Shown here piece after piece: positions 8,705-15,598 of a stretch of DNA of 21,513 bases. Where the stretch lies: the NCBI GenBank assembly GCA_050942875.1, contig JBMNOD010000060.1:1-21513 (forward strand), read 5' to 3'. This DNA is from JAAZAI01 sp050942875 (lineage in GTDB: Bacteria; Verrucomicrobiota; Kiritimatiellia; RFP12; UBA3636). The translations under genes and the position numbers were made by a program. Below the pieces are notes generated by a model, which saw only the letters and a list, made by a program, of their open reading frames with translations, made no database searches and was not told the origin of the DNA. Positions within the stretch are counted from its first letter, which is position 1; every line of letters begins with the position of its first letter.

Positions 8705-11700
8705 CTACTTGTCCATCAGGATCGGCCCCCAGGCCTTCGGGGTCAGCCGGGCTTCGCTCGGGACGTCCGAGACGAGCCCCGTCTTCTTGTCGTGCCAATA
8801 GAGGCGCGAGGCTCGGTTGTCGCCGGCGGGAGTCGAGTAGATGACGCCGACCACGCCCGTCAGCCCTTCGGCTTCGGCCGGGTTGAGCCCGAGTTCCGCC
8901 AGCGGGACCGTGATCAGGCAGGTGTAGGCATTGAAGCCCTTGCCCACCTTGACCGTCGCCTGGTCGAGGCGCCGGACAACCGGGAACGACGTGGCATTGG
9001 CCATGTTGTTGCCCACGGCGTAGGTGATGGCATTGTCTTCGGCCTCAGACTCCGCCTGCCAGTAGATCGCCGTGGGCTTCCCGCCTACCGAAGCCGCCAG
9101 AAGGCGGATGGGGCCGCGTCCGGGGACGTTCAACTGGACGTCCACGGCATCGCCGCCGATGAAGGCGTGGGTGAAGGCGCCGGCCGCGTTCATCCACGGG
9201 CTGGGGTCGGCCACCTGGAACATGGCGGCGAGATCCCGTCCGTTGTGCGCCAACGACGCGCGGAACCACTGCGCAGGGTTGCCCTGCTCGGCGACGCGGA
9301 CGTCCACGGCGCCGGCGATCAGCGGCGTCGAGAGCGGCTGCATGACCGGAGCCGGCGCGCCCGGCATCTGCCGAACTCGCGCGATGCGCAAGCTGTCCGG
9401 CTCGCGAACCACCGCCTGGCGGCGCTTGGCGAGAATCTCCGCCGAGGCCTTCAGGTCGGATTCGCCCACGGTCAAATCGACAGCCACCTTCCGGCAGCTT
9501 TCCAGATTGTCGACCTGCATGATCCGGTAGGACGCTCCGCCAAGCTGGACGAGGACCTTGCCGGTTGCCGCATCGCGCCAGATGAAGCCGCCGAAGCTCT
9601 CCTGCCCGATGAACGTCTCGTCGAGGACGACCTGCCCCTTGGAGTCCTGGCAGATGGAAGAGAGGTAGATGCCATCCATCGTCATCAGGAACCATTCGCC
9701 GCGGTCGCCGCCGAGGGCGGTGATGCTGCCGACGCCCGGGACCTGCTCCACGACGCCGTTGCAGCGAAACGGCGCGATGAGCACGCCGCGCTGCGCGGCA
9801 GGCGCGTCATGGCGGCCGTAGCGGTTCGGCCATTTTCCGCTGCGCCCGTCCACGGTGTGGTAGGCGATGCCGTCGGAGATGTTTCCGGCGTCGTCGATCA
9901 CGGGCGTTCCCGCAGAGCCCTGCGCGTCTTGGGGGGCGATCCAGTTGGGCACTTGCGTCGGCGACGTGAAATCGTACCGGGGCACGCCGGTCGCCGTGAA
10001 TCCCGTCGGCGCGAACGTCACGCCGTTGACGGCGAGGATGGCGAGGTCGGGGCGCACCCAGCCATTGGACCAGTACAACCCCTTCATGTCGACGTCTTCA
10101 ACGACTTCGCCCGCGTCTTCCTTCCCGTTCTCGTTGAGATCGGTCCACGCCCTGGCGCCGAACGCCGCGAGCTTGCCATCGACCCTGCGCTGGCCGCCCA
10201 GCGCGATCGTGACGACCGGACGGAACACCCCGTCCTTCGCGCGTTTGAAAATCTTCAGGTGCGAAGGCTTGTTGTAGCCCGGCGCGCCGCAGGCATACTC
10301 GTCGTCGCCGACCTTGTAGACGAGCCCGCGCTCCTCGGCGAGTTCGGGATGGTAGCGCAGCGGCTGCTCGCAGGTCTTGCGCTGCCAGGGGTTCGGATCA
10401 GGGTCCAGCTTGAACTCGATGCCGTGCGCGACAAAACGCGTGGAGTCGAACGTCAACGGAAATCCAGCCATCGCGCCGTAGTCCGCCTGCCCCCAGTACT
10501 GATCGAGCAAGGCGCCGTCGGCGCTCCAGCAGGTGACGCGCTTGCAGGACTTGACGGCCTCCGCGATCCAGAGGCGGCCCAGATGATCGAAATCGGCGCC
10601 CAGCGGGCAAATGAGATCCGTCGGCACAAAGGCTCCCGCCGGACGGTCGTCGGCCTCGTAGGCGCGGCCAATCACGTGCAGGCGCTTGCCGTTCGACCTG
10701 AACACGACCACTTGGTTCGATCCCATGTCGCTGATGGCGAAACGTTTTCCGTCGTGGCTCACACCGAAGCGCACGGGACGCTTCAGCCCCTTGGCCTTGA
10801 AGACGTCTTTTTGTTCGGCCTCGGCGTCGAGCGCCACGACGCGGCCGTCCTTGCAGAGGCCGAACAGCGTGTCGTCGCGGTCGGTGACGGCGACAAGATC
10901 GCCGACGGGCAGCTCGGCCTCGACTGCGCCAGCCGACCGGTCGATGCGCAGCAAGGCGCGGCCGGGAATCAACGCCCACAACTTGCCGTGGCCGATCGCG
11001 ATCGTGCTCTCGTTCGGGATGTCGGCATCGGACAGCAACGTCGGGCTCGGCGTCCGCGCCGCGTCGTCGAAGGGGACGATGGCGCCGTTTTTCAAATTGA
11101 AGCGGAACAGCAGCGTCTTCGTCTGCCATGACGAGCGCGACAAGCCATAGGCGTACGTGTCGTCCAGCGTGGCGTCAAGGAACTCGTTGCCGTCGGCCCA
11201 TTGGATGATGCCGTTGTCATCGATCTTCTGGATCCCGGAGCCGCCTTCCGTGCCCGTGAAGATCAAAAGCGTGTCGCTCCCGCGCGTCGCGACCGAGGTC
11301 GGATGCCCGTGGTTCGCGCCCCAGAGCTTCGTGCCCTCCTCCGTCACCCAAGGCGGCGTGGCGGAGCTGTAGACGCTGTTGACGAACGAAATCGAAATCG
11401 GCTTGTGGTGGACGATCGTCGCCTTGTAATCGCCCGGAGGAACGGGGTTGCCGTCGTCGTCGAGGCAGTCCCAGAGATCTTCCACATCGCCTGCATCGCG
11501 AGGGCGCTGCCCGAAGAGGCAGCGGACGCGGCGCCCCTGGGCGTCGTCGATCACGATCGAGACGTCACGGGCTTCCGGCAGCGCATACGCGATGGGCACG
11601 CTGCCATGTGTATCGTAGTCCACGAAGTTTTTCAGACGGGCCGCCTGCAGGGCGCGCTGCTCGTCGGCGACGTCGAGATTCCCCTCGGCGCGCAGCGTCG

Positions 11701-12511
11701 CGCTGCCCCACCCCGAACGGGCGCGGAACATGAAGATGCGGTTGACGGCGTCGTCCTTGATGCCGTCGGCAAGACGATGGACCATGCGTGTGCCATCGAC
11801 GTTGCCCCACATGGCCTCCGTGCCGAACACGAAGGACTCGCCGGGCTTCAGGGCCTTGCCGGACGTCCGGCAATACGACCACGGCCAGAACGCCTCCAGA
11901 TTGTAGCCCTTGCCGTCCTCCCAGGCCTTGAAGGCGATCCTGCCGCCCGCCTTGTCCATGGCGGAGCCCCATCGTTCAAGCTGATCCGGACGATCCGGCC
12001 CCGTGTCGTCGTAGGGGGGCTTGTCCCGAAACCCGCCGTGCTTGACGATCATGTACGGACGATCGTCGCGCGAGGAGTGAAACAAGTCGATGTGCATCTG
12101 ATGCTCGTCGTCCGTGTCGGGGTCGAAGACGACACGCGCCTGATAGCAGTCGGCGCGCCAGGATTGCTGGAAATCCTCCCCGGAGGTGTCGTTTTTCAAC
12201 GGGGTCAGGTCATGGCAGCGCGCGAGCATGTAAACGCCATTGGCATCCCACATCAGGTGCGTCCAGACGGAATGGCGATCCACCAGCGTCGGATCGTTGT
12301 AGCTCCAAATGCCGCCGGAGAGATCCCAATCGTCCGTTTCGCCGTCGACGACCACGACGCCGGGCGCAGGAAGGACGGGAACATCCGAGTTGAAGGACAT
12401 CGTGCGGTCGTGGGCGAACGCGCCAGCGGCGAACAGCGCGACGATGACGAGGCTCGGCGCCAGCCTTTTGATCGGCGAGATGCGCAGGAAACCAAACAGA
12501 GAAGTCGTCAC
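8705..12511 (-). CDS. Giant secreted protein: CBM9-like, FlgD-Ig-like, beta-propeller with EF-hand-like loop, CBM9-like
   Basis: A 1268-aa paralogue of the 1333-aa and 1193-aa proteins and first gene of the operon. The signal peptide covers about residues 1-33 (hydrophobic SLVIVALFAAGAFA). A CBM9-like module follows (VVVDGETDDWDLSGG, about 38-275), then a FlgD-Ig-like domain (GRRVRCL...WDCLDDDGN..PPGDY, about 297-370). A long propeller carries an EF-hand-type 12-mer, DLNENGKEDAGE, at residues 791-802. The C-terminal CBM9-like module (from about 1064) is more diverged. Start choice: GTG 12511 has GGAGGG 9 nt upstream and gives a proper signal peptide. The frame stays open to an ATG at 12658, but that extension crosses the promoter and a dispersed repeat, so it is rejected. 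No catalytic motif is recognised. Its probable role is extracellular glycan binding. Confidence 0.83.
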   Translation of the reverse strand: MTTSLFGFLRISPIKRLAPSLVIVALFAAGAFAHDRTMSFNSDVPVLPAPGVVVVDGETDDWDLSGGIWSYNDPTLVDRHSVWTHLMWDANGVYMLARCHDLTPLKNDTSGEDFQQSWRADCYQARVVFDPDTDDEHQMHIDLFHSSRDDRPYMIVKHGGFRDKPPYDDTGPDRPDQLERWGSAMDKAGGRIAFKAWEDGKGYNLEAFWPWSYCRTSGKALKPGESFVFGTEAMWGNVDGTRMVHRLADGIKDDAVNRIFMFRARSGWGSATLRAEGNLDVADEQRALQAARLKNFVDYDTHGSVPIAYALPEARDVSIVIDDAQGRRVRCLFGQRPRDAGDVEDLWDCLDDDGNPVPPGDYKATIVHHKPISISFVNSVYSSATPPWVTEEGTKLWGANHGHPTSVATRGSDTLLIFTGTEGGSGIQKIDDNGIIQWADGNEFLDATLDDTYAYGLSRSSWQTKTLLFRFNLKNGAIVPFDDAARTPSPTLLSDADIPNESTIAIGHGKLWALIPGRALLRIDRSAGAVEAELPVGDLVAVTDRDDTLFGLCKDGRVVALDAEAEQKDVFKAKGLKRPVRFGVSHDGKRFAISDMGSNQVVVFRSNGKRLHVIGRAYEADDRPAGAFVPTDLICPLGADFDHLGRLWIAEAVKSCKRVTCWSADGALLDQYWGQADYGAMAGFPLTFDSTRFVAHGIEFKLDPDPNPWQRKTCEQPLRYHPELAEERGLVYKVGDDEYACGAPGYNKPSHLKIFKRAKDGVFRPVVTIALGGQRRVDGKLAAFGARAWTDLNENGKEDAGEVVEDVDMKGLYWSNGWVRPDLAILAVNGVTFAPTGFTATGVPRYDFTSPTQVPNWIAPQDAQGSAGTPVIDDAGNISDGIAYHTVDGRSGKWPNRYGRHDAPAAQRGVLIAPFRCNGVVEQVPGVGSITALGGDRGEWFLMTMDGIYLSSICQDSKGQVVLDETFIGQESFGGFIWRDAATGKVLVQLGGASYRIMQVDNLESCRKVAVDLTVGESDLKASAEILAKRRQAVVREPDSLRIARVRQMPGAPAPVMQPLSTPLIAGAVDVRVAEQGNPAQWFRASLAHNGRDLAAMFQVADPSPWMNAAGAFTHAFIGGDAVDVQLNVPGRGPIRLLAASVGGKPTAIYWQAESEAEDNAITYAVGNNMANATSFPVVRRLDQATVKVGKGFNAYTCLITVPLAELGLNPAEAEGLTGVVGVIYSTPAGDNRASRLYWHDKKTGLVSDVPSEARLTPKAWGPILMDK

Positions 12512-12563
12512 GGCAAAAGTCCCTCCAAATTGGATGGTTTTAAAATGTTCTTTTAATTGTGGT

Positions 12564-12592
12564 AAGATAATCGAAACATAGTCGAAAGTCAA
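12564..12592 (-). promoter_or_regulatory. Sigma70-like promoter of the four-gene operon
   Basis: On the minus strand TTGACT (12592-12587) and TATCTT (12569-12564) are separated by 17 bases, in an AT-rich island within GC-rich DNA. Transcription would start near 12557, leaving about 45 nt before GTG 12511. The spacer holds TTTCGA twice, 11 bp apart (12587-12582 and 12576-12571), a possible one-helical-turn binding site for a regulator. Confidence 0.6.
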
Positions 12593-12629
12593 TAAAAGAA
12601 AGCACACCCCACGGACAAATGCTTGAAAT

Positions 12630-12650
12630 GCGCCCGCAAGGGCATCCCGC
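12630..12650 (-). repeat. 21-bp dispersed repeat, copy 1
   Basis: Read on the minus strand the core is GCGGGATGCCCT followed by two variable bases and CGGGC. The same core occurs on the plus strand at 15337-15357. Both copies sit in intergenic DNA, and both encode a similar short peptide (RDAL.G) if read as protein, so it is repeat DNA and not a gene. Confidence 0.55.
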
Positions 12651-12731
12651 GTAAGCATATAAGGCGGAAACCCAGCCTTGCCACGGCTCGTCGCCTTTGC
12701 GAGCTTGGGGCGGACGTGGCGTGGATCTCTG

Positions 12732-12757
12732 TAATCTTGAGTTTTTCTTCAAGATTA
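12732..12757. repeat. 9-bp hairpin in the divergent intergenic region
   Basis: TAATCTTGA (12732-12740) and TCAAGATTA (12749-12757) are perfect reverse complements around an 8-nt loop, GTTTTTCT. It is AT-rich in GC-rich surroundings and lies between the two divergent promoters. It could be an operator or an upstream terminator. No T-run follows on either side. Confidence 0.5.
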
Positions 12758-12770
12758 TAGTGGGTGGCTG

Positions 12771-12847
12771 GATGGCGACACGCCCCGCGACGGGCGAACG
12801 AAGAGGCCGCACCGCTGGAGCCCGCCGTCCCGGCGCGGCCGTTCGCC
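12771..12847 (-). repeat. Dispersed hairpin repeat family, copy B
   Basis: Read on the minus strand, its first 35 bases match the first 35 of the plus-strand copy at 21158-21230 at 34 positions. Both copies place GGCGAAC at the start and GTTCGCC about 50 nt later, so each can fold into one large hairpin. Copy B pairs over 9 bp (12792-12800 with 12840-12848). It is intergenic, between the divergent operon and the GH28-like gene. It resembles REP/BIME-type repeats in behaviour; the family is not identified. Confidence 0.7.
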
Positions 12848-12894
12848 CGCGCAGCATCAACAATTTGAATTCGGAATCCCTGGCCGATTCCGGC

Positions 12895-12923
12895 TTGTTT
12901 ACACCTGCCGTTTTATTTATACT
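12895..12923 (+). promoter_or_regulatory. Sigma70-like promoter for the SGNH/GH28-like gene
   Basis: TTGTTT (12895-12900) and TATACT (12918-12923) are separated by 17 bases. The start point would be near 12930, with a leader of about 55 nt to ATG 12984. The region also holds three similar direct repeats beginning TTTA at 12898, 12916 and 12930 (pattern TTTAYACYTGCCG, the third shortened). These could bind a regulator. Confidence 0.5.
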
Positions 12924-12983
12924 TGCCGCTTTACTTGCCATCATGCGGCTGCATGTCACGTAGAGCAATGAAAAGGAAAGAAC

Positions 12984-15152
12984 ATGAAAGCTAATGCTGT
13001 GTTGTCGGCTGTGGCGTTGACGGTCACGGCGACGTCCGTTGGCGCCGCGGCGACCGACGCCGAGAAGAACAAGTCCGGAATGATGAACGCGGAGGCGACC
13101 ACGTCGGACGAAGGTGCCAGCGGCGACGTCCGCGTGCTCTTTCTTGGCAACTCGATCACACTGCACGGATCGCTCCCCAAAATTGGCTGGACCAACGTCT
13201 GGGGCATGGCCGCGAGCGCGAAGGAGAAGGACTACGTCCATCTCGTCGCGCGTGGGATCGAGGAAAAAACCGGACGCAAGGCCGAAATCAAGATCCGCAA
13301 CCTGGCCGATTTCGAGCGCAACTACCGCACATGGGATCCCGATCAGGCACTCGCCGATCTCAAGGACTTCCGCCCCGACCATCTCGTCGTCGCCTTGGGC
13401 GAGAACGTGCCGGACTTCACCACCATAATGGACGCACAAGATTTCCACGACGCCTTCAAGCGCCTGCTCCAGTGGTTCGCCCGGGATGGCGCCAACCCTC
13501 GGGGCATCGTCCGCGGCACGTTCTGGTCGAACCCGTTCAAGGACGTCCAGATGCACCGTGCAGCCAAGGCGTGTGGCTTCCTGTTCGTGCGCGCCGACGT
13601 GTCCAACCAGCCGGGAATGTCCGCAAAGGGAATGTTCTGGCACGAGGGCGTGCAAAACCATCCCGGCGACCAGGGCATGGCGGAGATTGCGCGCCGGATT
13701 CTGGCGCGGTTGTTCCCCGGCCCCGGCGCCGCGCGCTTCCCTGATCCGCTGCCCCTGCCGGAAGCGACGTCCGCCGGCTACGATCCGAGGCAAATGGTCC
13801 TGGCACTGGAGTCGCATGAGGTCGAAGTCAAGATCGATGGCGAAATGCGCGAAGCACGGGCGATCCGCGTGTCGAAAAATCCGTTCAACCGCGTGTGGCC
13901 CGGTTTTCAACGTCCGTACGACCAGACCGAGCCCGCGTCCTACATTGCCTTCGAAAAGCACGCTCCAGCGACGGTCGAGGTCCGCCCGAACGGCGGGTTC
14001 ACCCATGCCGTGGTTCGTCCGCTCTCCGCCGGCGTCAAGGCGGCCGTGAAGGATGGCGTCGCGTCCTTCGTCCTGCCGAAGCCCGGCTATTATTCGGTCG
14101 AGTTCGACGGCACCCACCGGACGCTCCATGTCTTCATGGACGATTTCCGCGACGATGCCGAAAAACAAACGGCGACGCGCGTGTATGGCCCTGGCATCCA
14201 TTTTGCCGGCATCGTCAAGGTGGAATCGGGAGATCGCATCTACATTGACCGGAGCGCGATCGTCTATGGTCGCTTCGAGGGCTTCGACGTCGAAGATGTG
14301 AAGATTTTCGGCGGCGGCGTCATCGACGGTTCGGTTTGCGAGCGGGTCTTTGAAAGCTGCTATGCACCGCTTACGCCGCACGGCATTCATTTCTACGGCT
14401 CCAAAGGCATTGCCATCGACGGGCCGATTCTGCTCAATTCGGCCAATTGGTGCGCGGCGTTCTTCGACTGCGAGGATGTCGACGTCCGCAATCTCAAGAT
14501 CGTCGGCCAATGGCGCTACAACACGGACGGCATTGACGTTTGCAACTCACGCCGGGTGAAGATTCGCGATTGCTTCATTCGCGCCTTCGACGACGTGATC
14601 TCGATCAAGGGCATTACGCCGTTCGCGCACAAGCCGGTCGAGGATGTATCGGTTGAACGCTGCGTCCTCTGGTGTGAATGGGGCAATACCTGCGAGCCCG
14701 GCATTGAGACCTTTGCCTCGGCGTTCCGCGGAATTCGCTTCGAAGACTGCGATCTCATCCACAATGCCGGCATCGCCATCGACGTCGCCTGCGGCGGATC
14801 GGCCATCGTCGAGGATGTCGTCTACCGCAACATCCGAGTGGAACTGCAAGACGACACCGAGCCGATGATCTACCAGCATCGGGACGAACAGGTCTATGAC
14901 GCCAAGGGGCAGAAGGGGCGTCCGATTCTGATTGCCGTTCGCAACGATCCCTGGACCCAGGCCGGCGGCACGGGCTTCGCGCGGCATGTGACCATCGAGG
15001 ACATCAAGGTCACGGCCGATCCGGGAGTCCCCCCGCCACGCGTGATCGTCAAGACACACCCCAATTCCAAGGTCCAGCATGAAGACATCCGCATCTCCGG
15101 CATTGCCATCAACGGCAAAGCAGCCGAAGCAGGCAAGGATTATACGGACTGA
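12984..15152 (+). CDS. Secreted two-domain enzyme: SGNH hydrolase fused to GH28/GH49-like parallel beta-helix
   Basis: A 722-aa protein with a signal peptide over about residues 1-22 (SVGAAA). Residues 48-245 form an SGNH-type domain: block I FLGNSIT (Ser57), block III ALGENV (Gly139, Asn141), and a C-terminal VQNHPGDQGM with His226. The Asp normally three residues before that His is replaced by Val. Residues about 275-395 are a beta-sandwich with the VRPLS / PGYYSVEFDG pattern that precedes many GH28-like domains. Residues about 400-720 are a right-handed beta-helix with NTDGID (513-518) and DD (536-537), as in polygalacturonase-type enzymes. Instead of GHG and RIK it has a GNTCEPGIE signature (567-575). 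It probably cleaves an acidic or decorated polysaccharide and removes ester groups. AAGGAA precedes the ATG by 6 nt. It is transcribed alone, divergently from the operon. Confidence 0.85.
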   Translation: MKANAVLSAVALTVTATSVGAAATDAEKNKSGMMNAEATTSDEGASGDVRVLFLGNSITLHGSLPKIGWTNVWGMAASAKEKDYVHLVARGIEEKTGRKAEIKIRNLADFERNYRTWDPDQALADLKDFRPDHLVVALGENVPDFTTIMDAQDFHDAFKRLLQWFARDGANPRGIVRGTFWSNPFKDVQMHRAAKACGFLFVRADVSNQPGMSAKGMFWHEGVQNHPGDQGMAEIARRILARLFPGPGAARFPDPLPLPEATSAGYDPRQMVLALESHEVEVKIDGEMREARAIRVSKNPFNRVWPGFQRPYDQTEPASYIAFEKHAPATVEVRPNGGFTHAVVRPLSAGVKAAVKDGVASFVLPKPGYYSVEFDGTHRTLHVFMDDFRDDAEKQTATRVYGPGIHFAGIVKVESGDRIYIDRSAIVYGRFEGFDVEDVKIFGGGVIDGSVCERVFESCYAPLTPHGIHFYGSKGIAIDGPILLNSANWCAAFFDCEDVDVRNLKIVGQWRYNTDGIDVCNSRRVKIRDCFIRAFDDVISIKGITPFAHKPVEDVSVERCVLWCEWGNTCEPGIETFASAFRGIRFEDCDLIHNAGIAIDVACGGSAIVEDVVYRNIRVELQDDTEPMIYQHRDEQVYDAKGQKGRPILIAVRNDPWTQAGGTGFARHVTIEDIKVTADPGVPPPRVIVKTHPNSKVQHEDIRISGIAINGKAAEAGKDYTD

Positions 15153-15216
15153 TTGGGAGCTTGGGAAATTGGAAACTTGAAATTGCCGAGGCGGCTTCGC
15201 CAAAATTCCAATAGGC

Positions 15217-15318
15217 TAGAGCGACTTGAGAAATAGTATAGCCGCACGATTTGAACTAGGATTCGGCGTTTGGAGCTGGAGGATAGAATGTGGACACGGA
15301 TTTTCTTAAACCGCTCTA
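15217..15318. mobile_element. MITE-like 102-bp element with 17-bp imperfect terminal inverted repeats
   Basis: The left end (15217-15233) starts TAGAGCG. The right end (15302-15318), read on the opposite strand, starts TAGAGCGG. The two 17-bp arms match at 14 positions (TAGAGCGRYTTRAGAAA). The interior has no open frame and is AT-richer than its flanks. Size and structure fit a non-autonomous miniature element or a REP-type palindrome. No target-site duplication is obvious. Confidence 0.5.
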
Positions 15319-15336
15319 AATTTATGGCGTGTTGGT

Positions 15337-15357
15337 GCGGGATGCCCTGACGGGCCC
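15337..15357 (+). repeat. 21-bp dispersed repeat, copy 2
   Basis: It shares the GCGGGATGCCCT core and CGGGC arm with the minus-strand copy at 12630-12650. It lies between the MITE-like element and the C copy of the hairpin repeat, suggesting that several repeat types accumulate in the same intergenic space. Confidence 0.5.
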
Positions 15358-15378
15358 GCTGCAAACGTTTTGCGCACG

Positions 15379-15424
15379 CCAGCGTTCCGGCTTTTGCTTC
15401 GCCCATCGTGGACCGTGTCGATCG
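15379..15424 (+). repeat. Dispersed hairpin repeat family, copy C (right half only)
   Basis: It aligns to 21187-21232 with 39 of 46 bases identical, sharing CCAGCGTTCCGGC, TTCGCCCAT and CCGTGTCGAT. The left half present in copies A and B, including the GGCGAAC arm, is missing, so this copy cannot form the large hairpin. Confidence 0.65.
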
Positions 15425-15443
15425 TGCGCGTGCGCGTGCGCGT
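15423..15443. repeat. CGTGCG tandem repeat
   Basis: Three and a half uninterrupted copies of a 6-bp CGTGCG unit directly follow the C copy of the dispersed repeat. Alternating purine-pyrimidine GC sequence of this sort is prone to Z-DNA formation and slippage. It is noncoding. Confidence 0.7.
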
Positions 15444-15451
15444 ACACCCTG

Positions 15452-15497
15452 CCACGCGCCTTGGCGCGTGGGACGACACGCGGCGGGGACGCCGCGT
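15452..15497. repeat. Two strong adjacent hairpins between convergent genes
   Basis: Hairpin 1 pairs CCACGCGCC (15452-15460) with GGCGCGTGG (15463-15471); the effective loop is CTTG. Hairpin 2 pairs ACGCGGCG (15478-15485) with CGCCGCGT (15490-15497) around GGGA. They lie downstream of both the GH28-like gene and the 579-aa gene, so they could block 3' exonucleases or read-through from both sides. No U-tract follows, so they are not canonical intrinsic terminators. Confidence 0.55.
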
Positions 15498-15598
15498 CCA
15501 CTTTCCTTCGCGCACAAAGTCCGTAGTGGCGTCGTGAGGCGCTGGGGCGGAACGGTGCGAAAGGCAGGCGGAAGGGCCGCTTCACCCAACCTGGGCTT

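Noticed and set aside
12512..12658. N-terminal extension of the 1268-aa protein to an ATG at 12658
   Set aside because: It crosses a good promoter and a dispersed repeat and would bury the signal peptide 50 residues in. GTG 12511 has a ribosome site.
12540..14510. A 656-codon frame antisense to the SGNH/GH28-like gene
   Set aside because: The plus frame has clear domains. The antisense frame is arginine-rich shadow and its tail runs through intergenic repeats.
15153..15216. Possible terminator after the GH28-like gene (GGCG-GCTT-CGCC)
   Set aside because: The stem is 4 bp and no T-run follows. It may be another short repeat.
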